A DNA stretch of 64,000 nucleotides, from contig JAIXMQ010000002.1 of NCBI GenBank assembly GCA_025716855.1, positions 1-64,000 on the forward strand. Reading direction: 5' to 3'. The stretch's first letter is position 1; every line of letters begins with the position of its first letter. The notes beneath the pieces were generated by a model that worked only from the letters and a program-made list of their open reading frames with translations, made no database searches and was not told the origin of the DNA. This DNA is from Pilaira anomala (taxonomy: Eukaryota; Mucoromycota; Mucoromycetes; Mucorales; Mucoraceae). This document shows, in pieces, positions 10,854-22,980 of the stretch. The position numbers and the translations under genes were made by a program.

Positions 10854-12003
10854 ATGTCATCTACCCATTCATCCATTACTGCTGTCCCATCTATATCCAA
10901 TGGATACCACCTTTCAAACAGCGATAACAATCCATTAGAAAAAAAGCCTGCTCCAAGTCCACTAACATATTATAATAATGATAATTCAGATCTTGATCTT
11001 ACTACTTCTCGTAAATCTCGTTATAGTTCCTTATTGGAAAACATGAGATCTTTCAGAGTCAAGGTAAAATTTTTTTTTTTTATATGAAACTTGTATACAC
11101 ATGGATTGACTCTATTTTAAAATAATAATAATAGCATAGAGAATTTTTGGCTGAATTCATTGGAACAATGGTTTTAATTATTTTGACTTGTGGTATCTCT
11201 GCAGAAGAAACTTTGAGAATTGGTGCTCATAGATCATGGTTGACATCTTCATTTGGCTCAGGTAACATATTGAGTTTCTTTAATTCCCATGTCACTCTTT
11301 ACTTATTAAATCATATTCATTTTAGGTCTTGCTGTACTTGTTGCAGTCTGTATTGCAGGCCATGTCTCAGTAAGTATAAAATCGTTCGTGTGTGTGTGTG
11401 TGTATGGATCTTTTTATATTAAAATCTGTCATTTAATAGGGTGCTCATATTAATCCTGCAGTTACAATTACTTTCTGGGCATTCAGTGGATTTCCTACAC
11501 GTAAAGTACCTACCTATATCTTGGCCCAATTCTTGGGAGCCTTCACAGGAGCTGCGTTATTATACACTATTATTGAACCTGGCATCACCCAATTCGATGG
11601 AGGAGAACGTCAGATCTTGGGAGAGTTCGGTACAGCTGGTATTTTCGGAACTTATCCACCACTTTATGTTGGTATTGGATCAGCGGTTGCAAGTGAAGTG
11701 ATTGGTACCGCCCTTCTTTTATTGGTCATCATGGTTTCTGGCCATCCCAACAATATTCCATTTCGTACAGCTCAAGGACTTATGATTGCAGCTGGTGTGA
11801 TGACCATCAGTTTAGGTATTGGATATACCTCTGGATTCTCTATTAATCCAGCAAGAGATATGGGTCCTCGATTCTTTACCGCGATTGCAGGTTGGGGTAT
11901 GGATGTATTTACTGTGCATCATTATTATGCACTTGTTCCTTTGTTAGCACCTCTTTTGGGTGGATTGATGGGTGGTCTTATTTTTACCGTATTTATCGAT
12001 TAA
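10854..12003 (+). CDS. Aquaglyceroporin (MIP family channel)
   Basis: Exons 10854-11063, 11135-11261, 11326-11369, 11440-12003 give 314 aa with consistent GT-AG introns. It is an MIP channel that passes water and small polyols such as glycerol across the plasma membrane. Visible are a hydrophilic N-terminal tail (about 70 aa), six hydrophobic segments, the first signature HINPAVT (N132) and the second signature NPARDMGPR (N263). The Asp directly after NPAR is typical of glycerol-conducting members (GlpF type). The second half carries the usual YTSGFSINPARD context. The N-terminal start is uncertain because a possible upstream exon exists at 10592-10721. Such channels often act in osmotic adjustment; nothing in the sequence shows regulation. 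Confidence 0.88.
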
Positions 12004-12549
12004 GAATATATATATATACACGTATGTATACCATTTTTTTCTCTTCTTTTTTAAATAATTATTTTGAATAAATTTGGCAGTTACGTTGATTGTGAAACGT
12101 CATGGCTATTATTCTGGAAAAAAAAATATATATATATAAAATCATCGAAATTAAAATTTTAACTCTTTTCTACCGAGAAGACTCTTTTTTGTTTTTGTTT
12201 TATTACAAATCAGTTCATAACTCAATTTCGGGTTCTGAAGAGGTAGAATTATATCATTTGATCCATTTATACCTATTACAGATGACCTATACATAACAAA
12301 GGTCAATAGGCTTTTTAGACCTATTGCAATGACTTTGTTTGTCTGTATATCCCGTCCACTAACAGGATCAAAAGATTTTTAATCGAACGTCACTTTGGGT
12401 TCTGAACGCCCATTGTGGTTGTTGATACCCCTCTTTACGATTTTTTTTTTGCATAAAAGTTTTCAGCTTTAAAAAGACCGGTCACAGTGTCAATAAAAAA
12501 AAAAAGGAGGGCTTTTTTTTTTTTTTTTTTTTTTTTTTTGACTTCAACT
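12004..12549. other. Intergenic between aquaglyceroporin and NSUN5-like gene
   Basis: The 3' region of the aquaglyceroporin gene (several AATAAA-like strings near 12068) and the promoter of the next gene. A run of 27 T at 12513-12539 lies directly before the start codon at 12550. No further gene is seen. Confidence 0.5.
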
Positions 12550-14582
12550 ATGAACTTTTATCAACACGCTGGTCGTATTCTCGACAAACTTGCTAGACAT
12601 GAAGGAACGATCAAAGGCTTAATCATTGGCGATCCTAAAGTTTGGGATAAAAAGAAGATGTATGCACTTGTATGTGAGACTTTAAAGTGTAAAGTATATA
12701 TAAAGTAGTTATACTTCTTTTTTTTTTAAAAAAGATCGAGATCTGTTTTCTAATACTTTAAACAAATAGATAAACAAGTTTTGAATGAACTTATTGACAA
12801 GTCTAAAATTTGTCAAGTAGAGAAAAAGGTATATATATATATATATACAGACTTTTTTTTTTTTTTTTATGAATTGCATTATTTAACCTTAAATACACCA
12901 CGCATAGTTAAAAAGATCACTTGCGTTAGTTTTAATTCATGATTTATTATTTACAAAGAGAGGTATTACAGCTCGTAATGATGTACCTTTAAAACAATGT
13001 GTTACACGTCATGAAGCTAGACTTAAATCCGAGTTGATTAAAATTAAAGTAAAGCGAGGTGTTACATCAAATGAAGATTTAGTCAGTCAAAAAGTAAAAG
13101 ATGCAGGTAAACCAAGTTGCAGAGTGAGGAAAAAAAAAATCAAAAATAGTTTTTTTTTGTATTGATATTTTTTTGTGATTAGTACTTATTCCCAGATACG
13201 CTCGTATTAATGAACACAAAATTACGATTGGAAAAGCTATCAAGAGTTTTCAAAAGGAAGGTTATACTCTTGTTGATTGCCCAGAAGATTTCCGTGAATT
13301 AGGGTATAAAGTTTTGAATATAGTAGTAGCTTAAAGAGAACTAATATATATATATATATATATATATTAGGCTCAAGGATTTTTGTGTAGATCGTCATCT
13401 TCCTGATATGCTTGTATTTCACCAAAAGACAGATTTCCATGCTCATCCATTTTATGTGAATGGTAATATGATCTTACAAGATAAAGCATCTTGTTTCCCA
13501 GCTCATGTTTGTCAACCTACAAAAGGAGCACATGCGATTGATGCATGTGCTGCTCCTGGTAACAAAACCTCTCATCTCTCTGCGTTAATGAAGAATACGG
13601 GTAAAATTTGGGCTTTTGATTTAGATTCTCGTCGATTAGATTTATTAAAGAAATTAACATCTAAAGCTGGTTGTAAAAGTAAGTTTTTTTTTGATTTGAT
13701 ATATTATATAGTTTTTTACTTACATATATATATTTTTTTTTCTATATAGATATTAATCCTGTACATGGATCTTTCCTTGAAACGGATCCCAATGATAAAC
13801 AATTTTCAGAAGTTGAATACCTTCTTTTAGATCCTTCTTGTTCAGGATCTGGAATTATTAGTAGATTAGATCATTTGGTTGATGATGAGGATGTAAAAGA
13901 AAGTAAGGATTATTATTCAATTGATATCGATGATAGGTATATTAAGACGAGTATTATTTTTTTTTTAAAAAAAATAGAGAATGGTAAAGACACTGATGGA
14001 AAGACTCAAGAAGAAAGATTACAAAATCTTGCTGATTTTCAAATTTCAATTATTGAGCATGCTCTCAAATGTAAGTTTTTAAAATGAATCGCCCAAAAAA
14101 GAAGACTTAATTTTTTTTTAATAGTTCCCAAGGCAAAACGTGTTGTTTATTCTACATGCTCAATTCACCCCGAAGAAAATGAACATGTTGTAAAGACAAT
14201 CTTAAAGAAACATCCTGACTTCAAATTAGCTACTCGTGATTCAGTCTTACCTACATGGAATAGAAGAGGTATTCCTGAAGAAATTAACGGAAACAAAGGT
14301 AAATATAAAATGTCTTTTAAATTAAGTTTATACTAAATATTTGTTTTATAATGTAATATAGAACTTGCTGATTGTATGGTACGTACAGTACCTGCAGAAG
14401 ATTTAACAAATGGTTTCTTTGTTGCATGTTTCATTAGAAAATCACCTAATGAACAAACAAGTTCAGGAGAAAAGAGAACCTTAGAAGTTGAATCAAATAC
14501 TACTACTCCAACTATCGCTCATAATGTAGCTAAAAAGAAGAAAAAGAATAACAAGAAGAAGAAAGCTGCTTTAACTCAATAG
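12550..14582 (+). CDS. RCM1: 25S/28S rRNA cytosine-C5 methyltransferase, NSUN5/Rcm1 family
   Basis: Eight exons: 12550-12688, 12770-12828, 12908-13106, 13183-13303, 13371-13678, 13750-14070, 14125-14298, 14362-14582; 447 aa, phase-consistent. NSUN5/Rcm1 methylates one cytosine of large-subunit rRNA in the nucleolus using SAM. The N-terminus (MNFYQHAGRILD..YALVCETLKY) and the order of blocks follow human NSUN5 closely. Motif I is DACAAPGNKTSHL, motif IV DPSCSGSG holds the release cysteine (about C240), and motif VI VYSTCSIHPEEN holds the attacking cysteine (about C328). The tail is Lys-rich (KKKKKNNKKKK), a likely nucleolar signal. A GT...AG-bounded stretch at 13937-13977 was not treated as an intron: removing it breaks the frame, while reading through stays open. 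Confidence 0.92.
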
Positions 14583-15024
14583 ACTAGAAACAAAATAAAA
14601 ACGTAATTTGTATATTTCAAGTAATTAGATGACATTCTTTCGTAAAAAAAAAAAAAAAAAAAAAAGCATAATTTATGCAAATGAAATGTATTTTTTTTTT
14701 TTACCTGGAGTCTAGATTTGTTGTACCACAAACACATTTAGATACCCGTTCACATCTTTACCGAGTTTGATTATCAAAAAAGATAAAAAAGAAGGGGGAG
14801 CATTTTGTACCTGTCAATTACTTAAGTTTTTTAGATTTAAGAATACTGAAAATAAACGTGGTGGTATATGCAATCTAACTATAAAAACAAAAGTACATGC
14901 AATTATCAAAAAAAGTAACAAATTCACACTTCTTCAAGTACATAAACTTGTAACGAATAAAAACCCAACATCTACAAAATGATCATCTCAATCAACAGTC
15001 CTTTTTTTCTTATCTCCACTGAGT

Positions 15025-15058
<34 letters not shown>

Positions 15059-15084
15059 CAAATTCTGATTTTCAAAAAAAGAAT
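14583..15084. other. Intergenic with long A/T runs
   Basis: The 3' flank of the NSUN5-like gene and the leader of the bZIP gene. Long A runs occur at 14645-14665 and 15027-15055. An open frame at 14767-14982 is Lys/Asn-rich chance sequence with no family resemblance. Confidence 0.45.
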
Positions 15085-15099
15085 ATGAACCTGCCCTGA
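15085..15099 (+). promoter_or_regulatory. Minimal upstream ORF (4 codons + stop) before the bZIP start
   Basis: ATG AAC CTG CCC TGA lies 14 bp before the proposed bZIP start at 15114, in another frame. If the mRNA leader includes it, ribosomes would have to reinitiate or scan past it. Upstream ORFs control GCN4/CPC1-type bZIP genes in other fungi. The bZIP frame itself is also open upstream to 15069, so this could instead be coding sequence of a longer first exon. Confidence 0.35.
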
Positions 15100-15113
15100 C
15101 TATTCTTCAACTG

Positions 15114-15811
15114 ATGTCATATATTGCTTCACTTAATCTGCTCAACGCAGATTCACCTGCACCCATCAATGAAGAAGTTTTTCAAGAAGAATTAGCACTT
15201 TGGGCAAACGCACAATTCAGTTTTGACACTACACCTGGGTCTGCTCTTGAAGAAGATAAAAACGAAACTCTTTTTGAAACTCTTACCAAACTAACTCAAC
15301 TAGGTAAGTTTAAAGGGAAGAAGAAAAATAAAAAAATAAAGGATTTTCACTTTAACTTTGTATTTATTTAGTACAACCAAATAATGGAATTCAATCACAA
15401 CCACAACAGGATATGCCATTAGGTGGATATTATCCAACGAGTACGACTACTACTACAGCAACAGCAAATCTACCTCGAATTGCACCAGCACCTGGACCCA
15501 CTAGCGCACTTCAATTGTTAGAAAATGTTCATACGTTGAGTAATAACAAGAAACGTAACTCGGAATCAATAGACGATGGAGATCTTAGCGTGGATGATGA
15601 TAAGCGACGTAGAAATACAGCTGCATCTGCTCGATTCCGTATGAAGAAGAAACTTCGTGAACAAGCGTTGGAAAAGACGACGAAAGAAATGGCTGAAAAT
15701 GTCGAGAAGCTTGAATCCAAAGTAAAAGAACTTGAAATGGAAGCAAAATGGCTTCGTGCTCTTGTAGTTGAAAAGGATCCAGCTCTTTTACCTTCTAAAA
15801 AGGAAGAATAA
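15114..15811 (+). CDS. bZIP transcription factor, Cys3/Zip1/Gcn4-like
   Basis: Exons 15114-15303 and 15372-15811 give 209 aa. The C-terminal half has a basic region (KRRRNTAASARFRMKKKLRE) followed by a leucine zipper with the spacing LEKTTKEM..VEKLESKVKELE. The NTAASARFR(M/I)KKK signature is that of the Neurospora CYS-3 / Zip1 group, which controls sulfur and amino-acid genes in the nucleus. The N-terminal part is acidic (FQEELALWANAQFSFD..LEEDKNE), a likely activation region, followed by a Thr/Pro-rich linker. The start is uncertain: the frame continues upstream for 15 codons with plausible sequence (EYEPALTILQL), preceded by an AG, so an upstream exon may exist. Target genes cannot be inferred. 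Confidence 0.85.
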
Positions 15812-16153
15812 TATATATTTTTTTTTCGGAGATCTTTTTTTTTTTTTTTTTTTTTCATGCAAAAAGGGAAATTGGATCTCTCTTTCTCTGTTCGAAAAAA
15901 AAAAAAAAAAAAATAAAATATAATCGAGAGCTTTTGTGTTTCTTTTTTTAAGCTCTTGCTTCTTCTCACTTTATGTTGACCCTTTATTATTATTTTTTTT
16001 TTTGTGGAGCTGTATTAGAGTAATATTACGTTATTCATGATCAAACTTGCGTAATCCGAAATAAATCTATTTGATTGGTCCCCAATCAATACATGAAGTG
16101 ATCCTTTCACTTTTGGGATCTATTTCTTTAAAGTGTCTCTTGAATCGCTCATT

Positions 16154-16197
<44 letters not shown>

Positions 16198-17209
16198 GTG
16201 AATTTAAGTTTCCATAGTAACCTAAAAATCGGTAACCTAGAGAATTATATCTCGGTGGCGACAGATTCTGCTTTTTTTTTTTTTTTGGAAATATATAAAT
16301 AAATAATTATCAAGCATTTTCATGCAGCACTCGAAATGGTTATATATTATGTAATAAATGTCCCGAGAAGAAATATTTAACCCTTTTTTCAAGTTGAAAT
16401 CGTCCAACTAACAACTTTTTGTTAAAAATGATTATGCCTTTTTCAATTTCAATTTCAAGACTTCAGTTAAAATCATGATTTTTTAGAGGCATATTTATTA
16501 GAGAAAAGATAAAAAATAGTTGTAACTTATCATTGCTTTTTTTAAAATGCATAGACCGTATTGAAACCAGAAGAGAGATATTTTGACGGAATAATGTTGG
16601 TCGTCAAGTGACAAAACGTGTACTAATAAAGCAATTTTTTTTTTTTTACTTTTGAAAAAATAAAATAAATAAATGCCCAAGTGTGTGTGTGTGGCTGACC
16701 CAATAATTCAGGGACAAAAAAACAATGATTTTTAAACTACGAATTTAAAATTTTGTGAGACCATGGCGCGTGTCTTCTTTTTTTTTTCCCAGTAAATTGG
16801 GAATTTTTATAACTAAATAATAAAACGCATTGGATTAATATATGTTATAAAACGAGTTAATTCTTTAGACACGTGTGAGCGAAACAATGGTCCTGGTTCT
16901 GAAAAAAAAAAAACTCTATTTTTATAAAAAGTTAAAATTCGTTTCAAGTTGCCAATTTCGGTAATTTTCTTTTTCAATATTTGAAAATTCTGTATTTTTT
17001 TTTTGCCGTTTTTCCATCATTTTTTGTAAATAAGATAAAGGGGGGAAGGGTACCTTTTTAATAAACGAAATAAGTTACCGTATTTACCTTATTAAGCTAA
17101 TTACCTTATGTTGAAAGGAAATGAACTTGTGTATAAATAGAGCTTTGTAAGTTATTTTATAACCTTTTTTTTTTTCTTTTGATATATTACAAATAAAAAT
17201 ATATTTAAA
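15812..17209. other. Intergenic, no gene seen
   Basis: AT-rich DNA with a run of more than 30 T at 16159-16193, (GT)n at 16682-16692 and many shorter homopolymers. The ORF at 15529-15969 on the minus strand is a shadow of the bZIP exon. Just before the next gene, GTATAAATAG at about 17131-17140 is a good TATA-box candidate, about 75 bp from the start codon at 17210. Confidence 0.45.
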
Positions 17210-18916
17210 ATGTCTGCTGGTAAACTCTCTGTCTCTCCTTGTAAGTGTTAATCTACTATTCTCTCTCTCTCTTTCTCGTTATTAACATATATCTTTTTAT
17301 TATATAAAGTAACCATTCATGGTCTCGATCAAAATGGATTCCCTAGTAAGTTTTTTTTTTTAAATACACATCTTTGTATATATCATTGATTTTTTTTTTA
17401 AAACAACTTTATTAGCTTCTCAAACCTTTATTGGTTGTTACGTTTCTCAAGCCGAAAAGCAACGTACAAACTCTGCACAAGGACCTCAACCTCATTTCGT
17501 AGATACTTTGACATAGTAAGTACAAAAGAAAAAAAGAGAGCGTACATATATATAGTAGCGAGTGCGAAAATTGATATATAACTTACACAAAATGTACATA
17601 TATATAATAATAATAGCAATGTGACAGAAGCCAATGATACACTTTACCTTGACGTTGTCAATGAAGATCCTTCTCACCCAGGTCTTATCGGTTCTGGTCG
17701 AGTTCCTTTGAAATCTGTGATTGATTCAGGTCGTTTCGAAGATTGGGTACCTCTTCAATCTAGTTCTGGTGGACATCTTGGTCATCTTTACATGAAATTA
17801 TCCTATACAGCAGTAAGTTTATAACATATATATATTTGAAACTATAATAATAATTTTTTTTTTTGTTATGTTTAGTCTTCTTCTTCAGGATCTCCTGCTA
17901 CTACTAGTCCTTATGGTGTCCCACCTACTATGAATGCTGCTGCTCCTCCTACCCCAACACCTACTGAGGGTGAACAACGTGATATCTCTGGTGGTGCTCC
18001 TCCATATAACCCTAATGGTAGTTACACTACTGGTGGTGGTTCTGCAGCTAGTTTTAACCCTGGAGCGGTTGCAGCTGCCGGAGCTCCTCTGGCTACTCCA
18101 CCTCTTGGTACCCCACCAGTTGCTGCTGTTCCTAGTGCCAAACCTAAAAAAGAAATTCCTGACTGGATGGTAATAAGATTTTTTTTTATATATACTTTAA
18201 TATGTATACTCAATTCTACAAAAAAATAGAAATATGGTGGTGCCGCACTTGCAGGTGGTGCCGCTGTAGGTCTTGGTGCATGGGCAATTAATGAATTTAA
18301 TTCTGACGAAGAAGAAGAAGAAGAAGCCAAGCAAGCTTATGAAGCTCAACAACAACAACAACAAGCACAAGCACAATCTCAAATGTATTCTGAAAACCCA
18401 TATGCTGCTCCTATGGCTGCTCCTCAAGAAAATTACGCTTCTAGAGCAATGTATGAAGGAGAGGATGAAGATGCTTATGAGGCTCGTAGAAAAGAAGAAG
18501 AGGAACGTTATGAAGAACGTCGTAAGGAGGAAGAAGAACGTTATCAACGTCATCTTGAGGAGATGGAACAAGCTGTAGAGGATGCAGAAGAAGCAGCTGA
18601 GGATGCAGAAGAAGCAGCAGAAGAAGCAGAGGAAGCAGCTGAAGAAGCAGAGGAGGCCGCTGAAGAAGCAGAGGAGGCCGCTGAAGAGGCAGAGGAAGCC
18701 GCAGAGGAAGCAGAAGATGCCGCTTCGGATGCTTCAAGTGCTGCATCAGATGCGGAAGAAGCGGCTGAAGAAGCAGAGGAGGCCGCAGAGGAAGCAGAGG
18801 AAGCCGCTGAAGAGGCAGAGGAAGCCGCAGAGGAAGCAGAAGAGGCCGCAGAAGAAGCAGATGAAGCCGCAGAGGAAGTTGAAAAATTATCTATCGATGA
18901 CTCTAAATGGCGCTAA
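17210..18916 (+). CDS. C2-domain protein with long Glu/Ala heptad tail
   Basis: Six exons: 17210-17240, 17310-17345, 17416-17515, 17617-17812, 17876-18169, 18230-18916; 447 aa. Residues 1-123 form a C2-like beta sandwich (SVSPLTIHGL..FIGCYV..TLYLDVVNED..IGSGRVPL..WVPL..GHLYMKL), the fold used to bind membranes or proteins. The aspartates of classical calcium loops are sparse, so calcium binding is doubtful. Then come a Pro/Ala/Gly linker (124-219), a Gly-rich hydrophobic stretch (YGGAALAGGAAVGLGAWAI, about 221-239), a Gln tract, a charged helix of EEERYEERRKE repeats, and about 100 residues of near-perfect EEAEEAA heptads (about 338-436). The heptads predict a long single helix or coiled coil. 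I do not recognise a named orthologue; membrane tethering or scaffolding is inference. Confidence 0.8.
18583..18880 (+). repeat. In-gene 21-bp tandem repeat coding EEAEEAA heptads
   Basis: Roughly a dozen copies of a 21-bp unit (GCAGAGGAAGCAGCTGAAGAA-like) are interrupted once by a Ser/Ala/Asp segment (DAASDASSAASDA, about 18715-18760). Codon choices alternate (GCA/GCC, GAA/GAG) among units, so protein-level selection rather than recent slippage alone maintains the pattern. The repeat lies at the 3' end of the C2-domain gene and keeps its frame throughout. Confidence 0.85.
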
Positions 18917-19291
18917 ATTATCTGCATATAATTTTTTTTTTTTTTTTTTTTAATACCTTTTACATCATTATATCGTTTTCTTTTCTTTTCTTTTTTTACA
19001 TACACCCCCCCCCCCCCTTCAAAAAAAAAATAAATAAATAAAATTTCTTAAATAGAGTATACATCCAGTTGTCAGTTTTACAGTGAGAAAAAAAAAAAAA
19101 CCATCATGAATTGAGTGTCCGAAATGTGACTTTTTCGATTACGAGAACCATGTCTTTCTCGCTTCTTTTTTTTCATCACTTTCCACTCTCTCTTTTTTTT
19201 TTTTCAACCCTTGGAAACATATTTTTTCCTTTTACTTTTTAAAAAACACTTGTACTTTACTTTTTTTTTATATATATATATATAATATAAT
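18917..19291. other. Intergenic spacer between C2-domain gene and TIM17
   Basis: Low-complexity DNA: T run at 18932-18950, C run at 19005-19017, A runs. A (TA)n-rich stretch, TATATATATATATATAATATAATATG, overlaps the TIM17 start codon at 19292. No gene is seen. Confidence 0.5.
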
Positions 19292-19963
19292 ATGGGACAT
19301 TCTTCACAAGATCATTCTAGAGATCCTTGGTAACCAAGAGAGACAAGAATTAAAAAAAAAATACCCTTGGAAAAAAAAAAAAAAATGGTACTAAACAAAT
19401 TTTTTTTTTTCTCTCTCTATAAAATAGCCCTTGGGTTATTCTCAACGATTTAGGTGGTGCTTTTGTTATGGGTGCAGTAGGTGGTGGTATTTGGCATTCA
19501 GTTAAAGGAGCAAAGAATTCACCCAAGGTAAATACATGTAAAAAAAAAAAAGGGGTTCAGAAAAAAAAAATCTGACATATGTGTGTGTAAAGGGTGAACG
19601 TTTGACGGGTGCAGTTTCTGCTATGAAAGCTCGTGCACCCGTATTAGGTGGTAACTTTGCAGTTTGGGGTGGTCTTTTCTCAACATTTGATTGTGGTTTA
19701 AAGGGTATTAGACAAAAGGAAGATCCATGGAATTCGATTATTTCAGGTGGTTTGACTGGTGGTGTATTAGCTGCTCGTGGTGGTGTTAAAGCAGCTGCTG
19801 TTTCTGCTGTGGTTGGTGGTGCTCTTCTTGCTTTGATTGAAGGTGTTGGTATTGGTATCTCTAGAATGACTGCTGATCAAAACAAGCCTGTCATGCCTCA
19901 AGTAAGTTTCTTTCTTGTAAATTATTATGATTATCTGCTAAATATCTCCTTTTCTAGATCTAA
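19292..19963 (+). CDS. TIM17: Mitochondrial import inner membrane translocase subunit Tim17
   Basis: Exons 19292-19329, 19428-19527, 19593-19901, 19958-19963; 150 aa, the usual family length. Tim17 is a core membrane subunit of the TIM23 complex, which moves presequence proteins across the inner mitochondrial membrane. The N-terminus [20 protein letters not shown] is diagnostic (the Cys codon is created by the first splice), and the [13 protein letters not shown] and [16 protein letters not shown] blocks follow. Four Gly-rich hydrophobic segments are visible. The last exon codes only Ile and a stop. Without that splice the frame would run on into a Lys-rich tail, so the short exon is preferred. 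The start is the only ATG before the conserved block. Confidence 0.95.
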
Positions 19964-20478
19964 GAAAAAAAAAAAAAAAAAGAACACTACACTTTGAAAA
20001 AAAATATATATATATATATAGATTTTATTTACTTTTTGATAAAAAAAAAAAAAAACAGAACCCCTAACAACAACTACAACAACACACTTTTCTCTCTCTC
20101 TCTCTTTTTTTTTTATTTATCCCCATGTGTATATATATACGTCACCCCTCTCTCCTCCTTTTTTTATTGTATTAGTGCTATCTATTTGTCTGGTCAAGAT
20201 ACCTTGGATTTGATTATCATGGATTTTATACAATAAATGATTTTGGACAAAATAGAAGAAAAGGGGAGCGTTTTTTTTTTTTTTATGTGTGTGTCAAAAA
20301 AAAAAAGAGAGAGAAGATACATGTTTGATTTTTATGCTGCTTTGAGGGATCACTTTTACCCCGCTCTAGTTATTATTCGAGACACATTATTCAGTTTTAA
20401 CAGAGTGCAGATATATAACAAAGCTTGGTATTTTATTAGTCTTCTATGAGGATCGAGGGATTAGAGACTACAACATGA

Positions 20479-20512
<34 letters not shown>

Positions 20513-20897
20513 TGCAAATTATGTGTAGATCCCGTTCAATCACTGTAGAGATCAATTGTTATTAAGTAAAGAAAGGGATTGGTTAGATGTATTCTGTCAC
20601 CAAGTTAATTTAATATCCAATTCAAAACCTATTTTGTTAAGTTAAGCAAGAAGGACGACTTTCTTTTTGGTTTGCCTGAAGAGGTAGTACAAATATTTAT
20701 AAGCAAATGTTCAGCTATATAGATGTTTTTTTTTATCACTTCTCTTTCTCTCTTTCCTATTTTATATATAAAAAAGGAAACTTTTTTTTTTTTATTTTAT
20801 ATAACCGTTCTCTTCACTCTTTCCTTTTTTTTTTTTTTTTTTTTTTTTTTTGAATATACATTATATATATATATATATATATATATATTCCGAATAA
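19964..20897. other. Intergenic, low-complexity, no gene seen
   Basis: Many homopolymers and microsatellites, including poly(T) at 20481-20510 and 20826-20850 and (TA)n at 20864-20888 immediately before the SPT7 start. Short open frames at 19994-20449 are chance. The SPT7 promoter and leader must lie at the right edge. Confidence 0.45.
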
Positions 20898-21682
20898 ATG
20901 AGTTCACAAACAACTCTACCACCATGGTTACCAGTTTCCTACATACTATCACAACATCTAGTTGAAGATAAATTGCATAAACGGTTTCTGACGAGCAATG
21001 AACGAAAATACTTTCAAGATGCCTTGAGTAGTTTTGCAACGTGGATAGGGTTCATCAATCAACATCATACAGCCGTACCAGAAATAGAAACGGCAGCGTT
21101 TCGTGTACGTTCTATGCTTTATGAACAGTATATACCCCATCTATTTCATACGAATCGGCCTTGTTGTAAAGCGTTTGATCTGGATCCTTTATTAGAACAA
21201 GCGCGACTTTTATCTCTACCGTCTTCTGAAGTCATCAGTCGAGAATGGCAATGTTATTTAGATTCTCATATTAAAAAATCGATACAGAATACGGACGATA
21301 CAAAGCAAGAAGGTATATATATATATATATAAACACATGTATAACTTTTTATTTTATTTTATTTACACAACATTGTACAGCTTCAACTCCCAGTACAAAC
21401 AATAAAGAAGAACCATCTATCGTGACTGATAATGTACCACTTCGAGATATTTTTCATACATTGGAATCAGATAGAGCTGCTATGATTGAACAACGTAAAT
21501 TAGAGGTAAAATATATATATACATATATATGTAATTCCCGTCTTTTTCTTATATATATATATATATATAATACATTAGGAATTTGAAGCACAAGAGGAAT
21601 TGAATGAACTAGAAGAAGAGAAAGAAAATGATGCAGCGAAATCGGTAAACTTGCATACACACACACACACAGAAAACACAAT

Positions 21683-21718
<36 letters not shown>

Positions 21719-22942
21719 TTATCTATATTTAATGCAGACGGCAATTTCAATTTAAAGGTAAAGAATTAATAAATAATGATTTGATTGATATAAATGTACT
21801 CAATTCAATCTATTTAGTACCTTTTACAAGGCATTGTAGCCAACAGGCAAAAGACCTCATTATCTGATCGCGAATTACAAAACTTGTTATCTGATTTCAA
21901 ACCACATCGATCAAAATGGGTAAGACAAACAAGTGAAGAAAGAAAGATATATATATATATAATAGAAAATTTTAAAACCTTTTTTTTCTCTTTAGGCAAA
22001 TGATGATCGAGTGGGTCAAGAAGAATTATATGAAGCATGTGAAAAAGTTTTGACTGATTTAAAAAATTATACGGAACATTCAACACCATTTTTGAACAAG
22101 GTGAATAAACGTGAGGCACCTGATTACTTTGAAAGTGAGTTTTTATTAAAATCATGAATATCGTCATGTGTGTTTTCTAATTGAATTTTTTGTATAGTCA
22201 TTAAAAAGCCAATGGATTTGGGAACAGTGACGAAAAAGATGAAGAATCTTGTTTATAGATCAAAAAAGGAATTTGCTGATGATCTTTATTTGATTTATGA
22301 TAATTGTCTTACCTATAACACAAATTCGGTAATACATACATACATACATACATACAGAAAAAAAAAAAATGATGTTTTACTCTAATTTTTTTAAAATATT
22401 TTAGGCAAGTGAATATAGAAAACATGCAATTGCAATGCGAAGAAAGACAGAACGATTAATGTCAAGAGTTCCAAATATCAGTATCAAAGAAAGAATCGAG
22501 ACAGAGATAGAAGAAGAAGGAGATGAAGTGAGTGAAGAAGAAGAGCATGAACCACATCGGGTATCCAAGAAATCCTCAGGAAAACACATGGTTTCGATCG
22601 AAAGAAAGACAACACCTATTGTTCATAAAGATCGTGAGAGATCCAATACAGCACCTGCTATGGATCCAAGTTACTTGACAGATACAGATACTGCCTTCAC
22701 ACCTGATCGCATTGGGACACCACAGCATGAACAATATGGTGGTAAACACCTAAAGAAATTAGAAGGTGATGAAAACATTGATTTAGAACAAGAAGAAAAG
22801 AAATTAGGTGCAGAAATTGATGCAGATATGGGGGAGTTACAAGATCAAGTTTGGAGAGATAAGACGAAAAAGACTCGAGCAAAGATTACAGTAAGTGTTT
22901 GCTTTTTTAAATATAGAGAGCTCTCAAAAAACTCATGTCATA

Positions 22943-22980
<38 letters not shown>

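Noticed and set aside
13937..13977. GT...AG stretch of 41 bp within the NSUN5-like gene
   Set aside because: Removing it shifts the frame into a stop; reading through is open and keeps the downstream methyltransferase motifs in frame.
18441..18953. Long overlapping ORFs on both strands over the C2-protein tail
   Set aside because: They are out-of-frame readings of the 21-bp tandem repeat (Leu/Pro- or Lys/Gln-rich), not genes.
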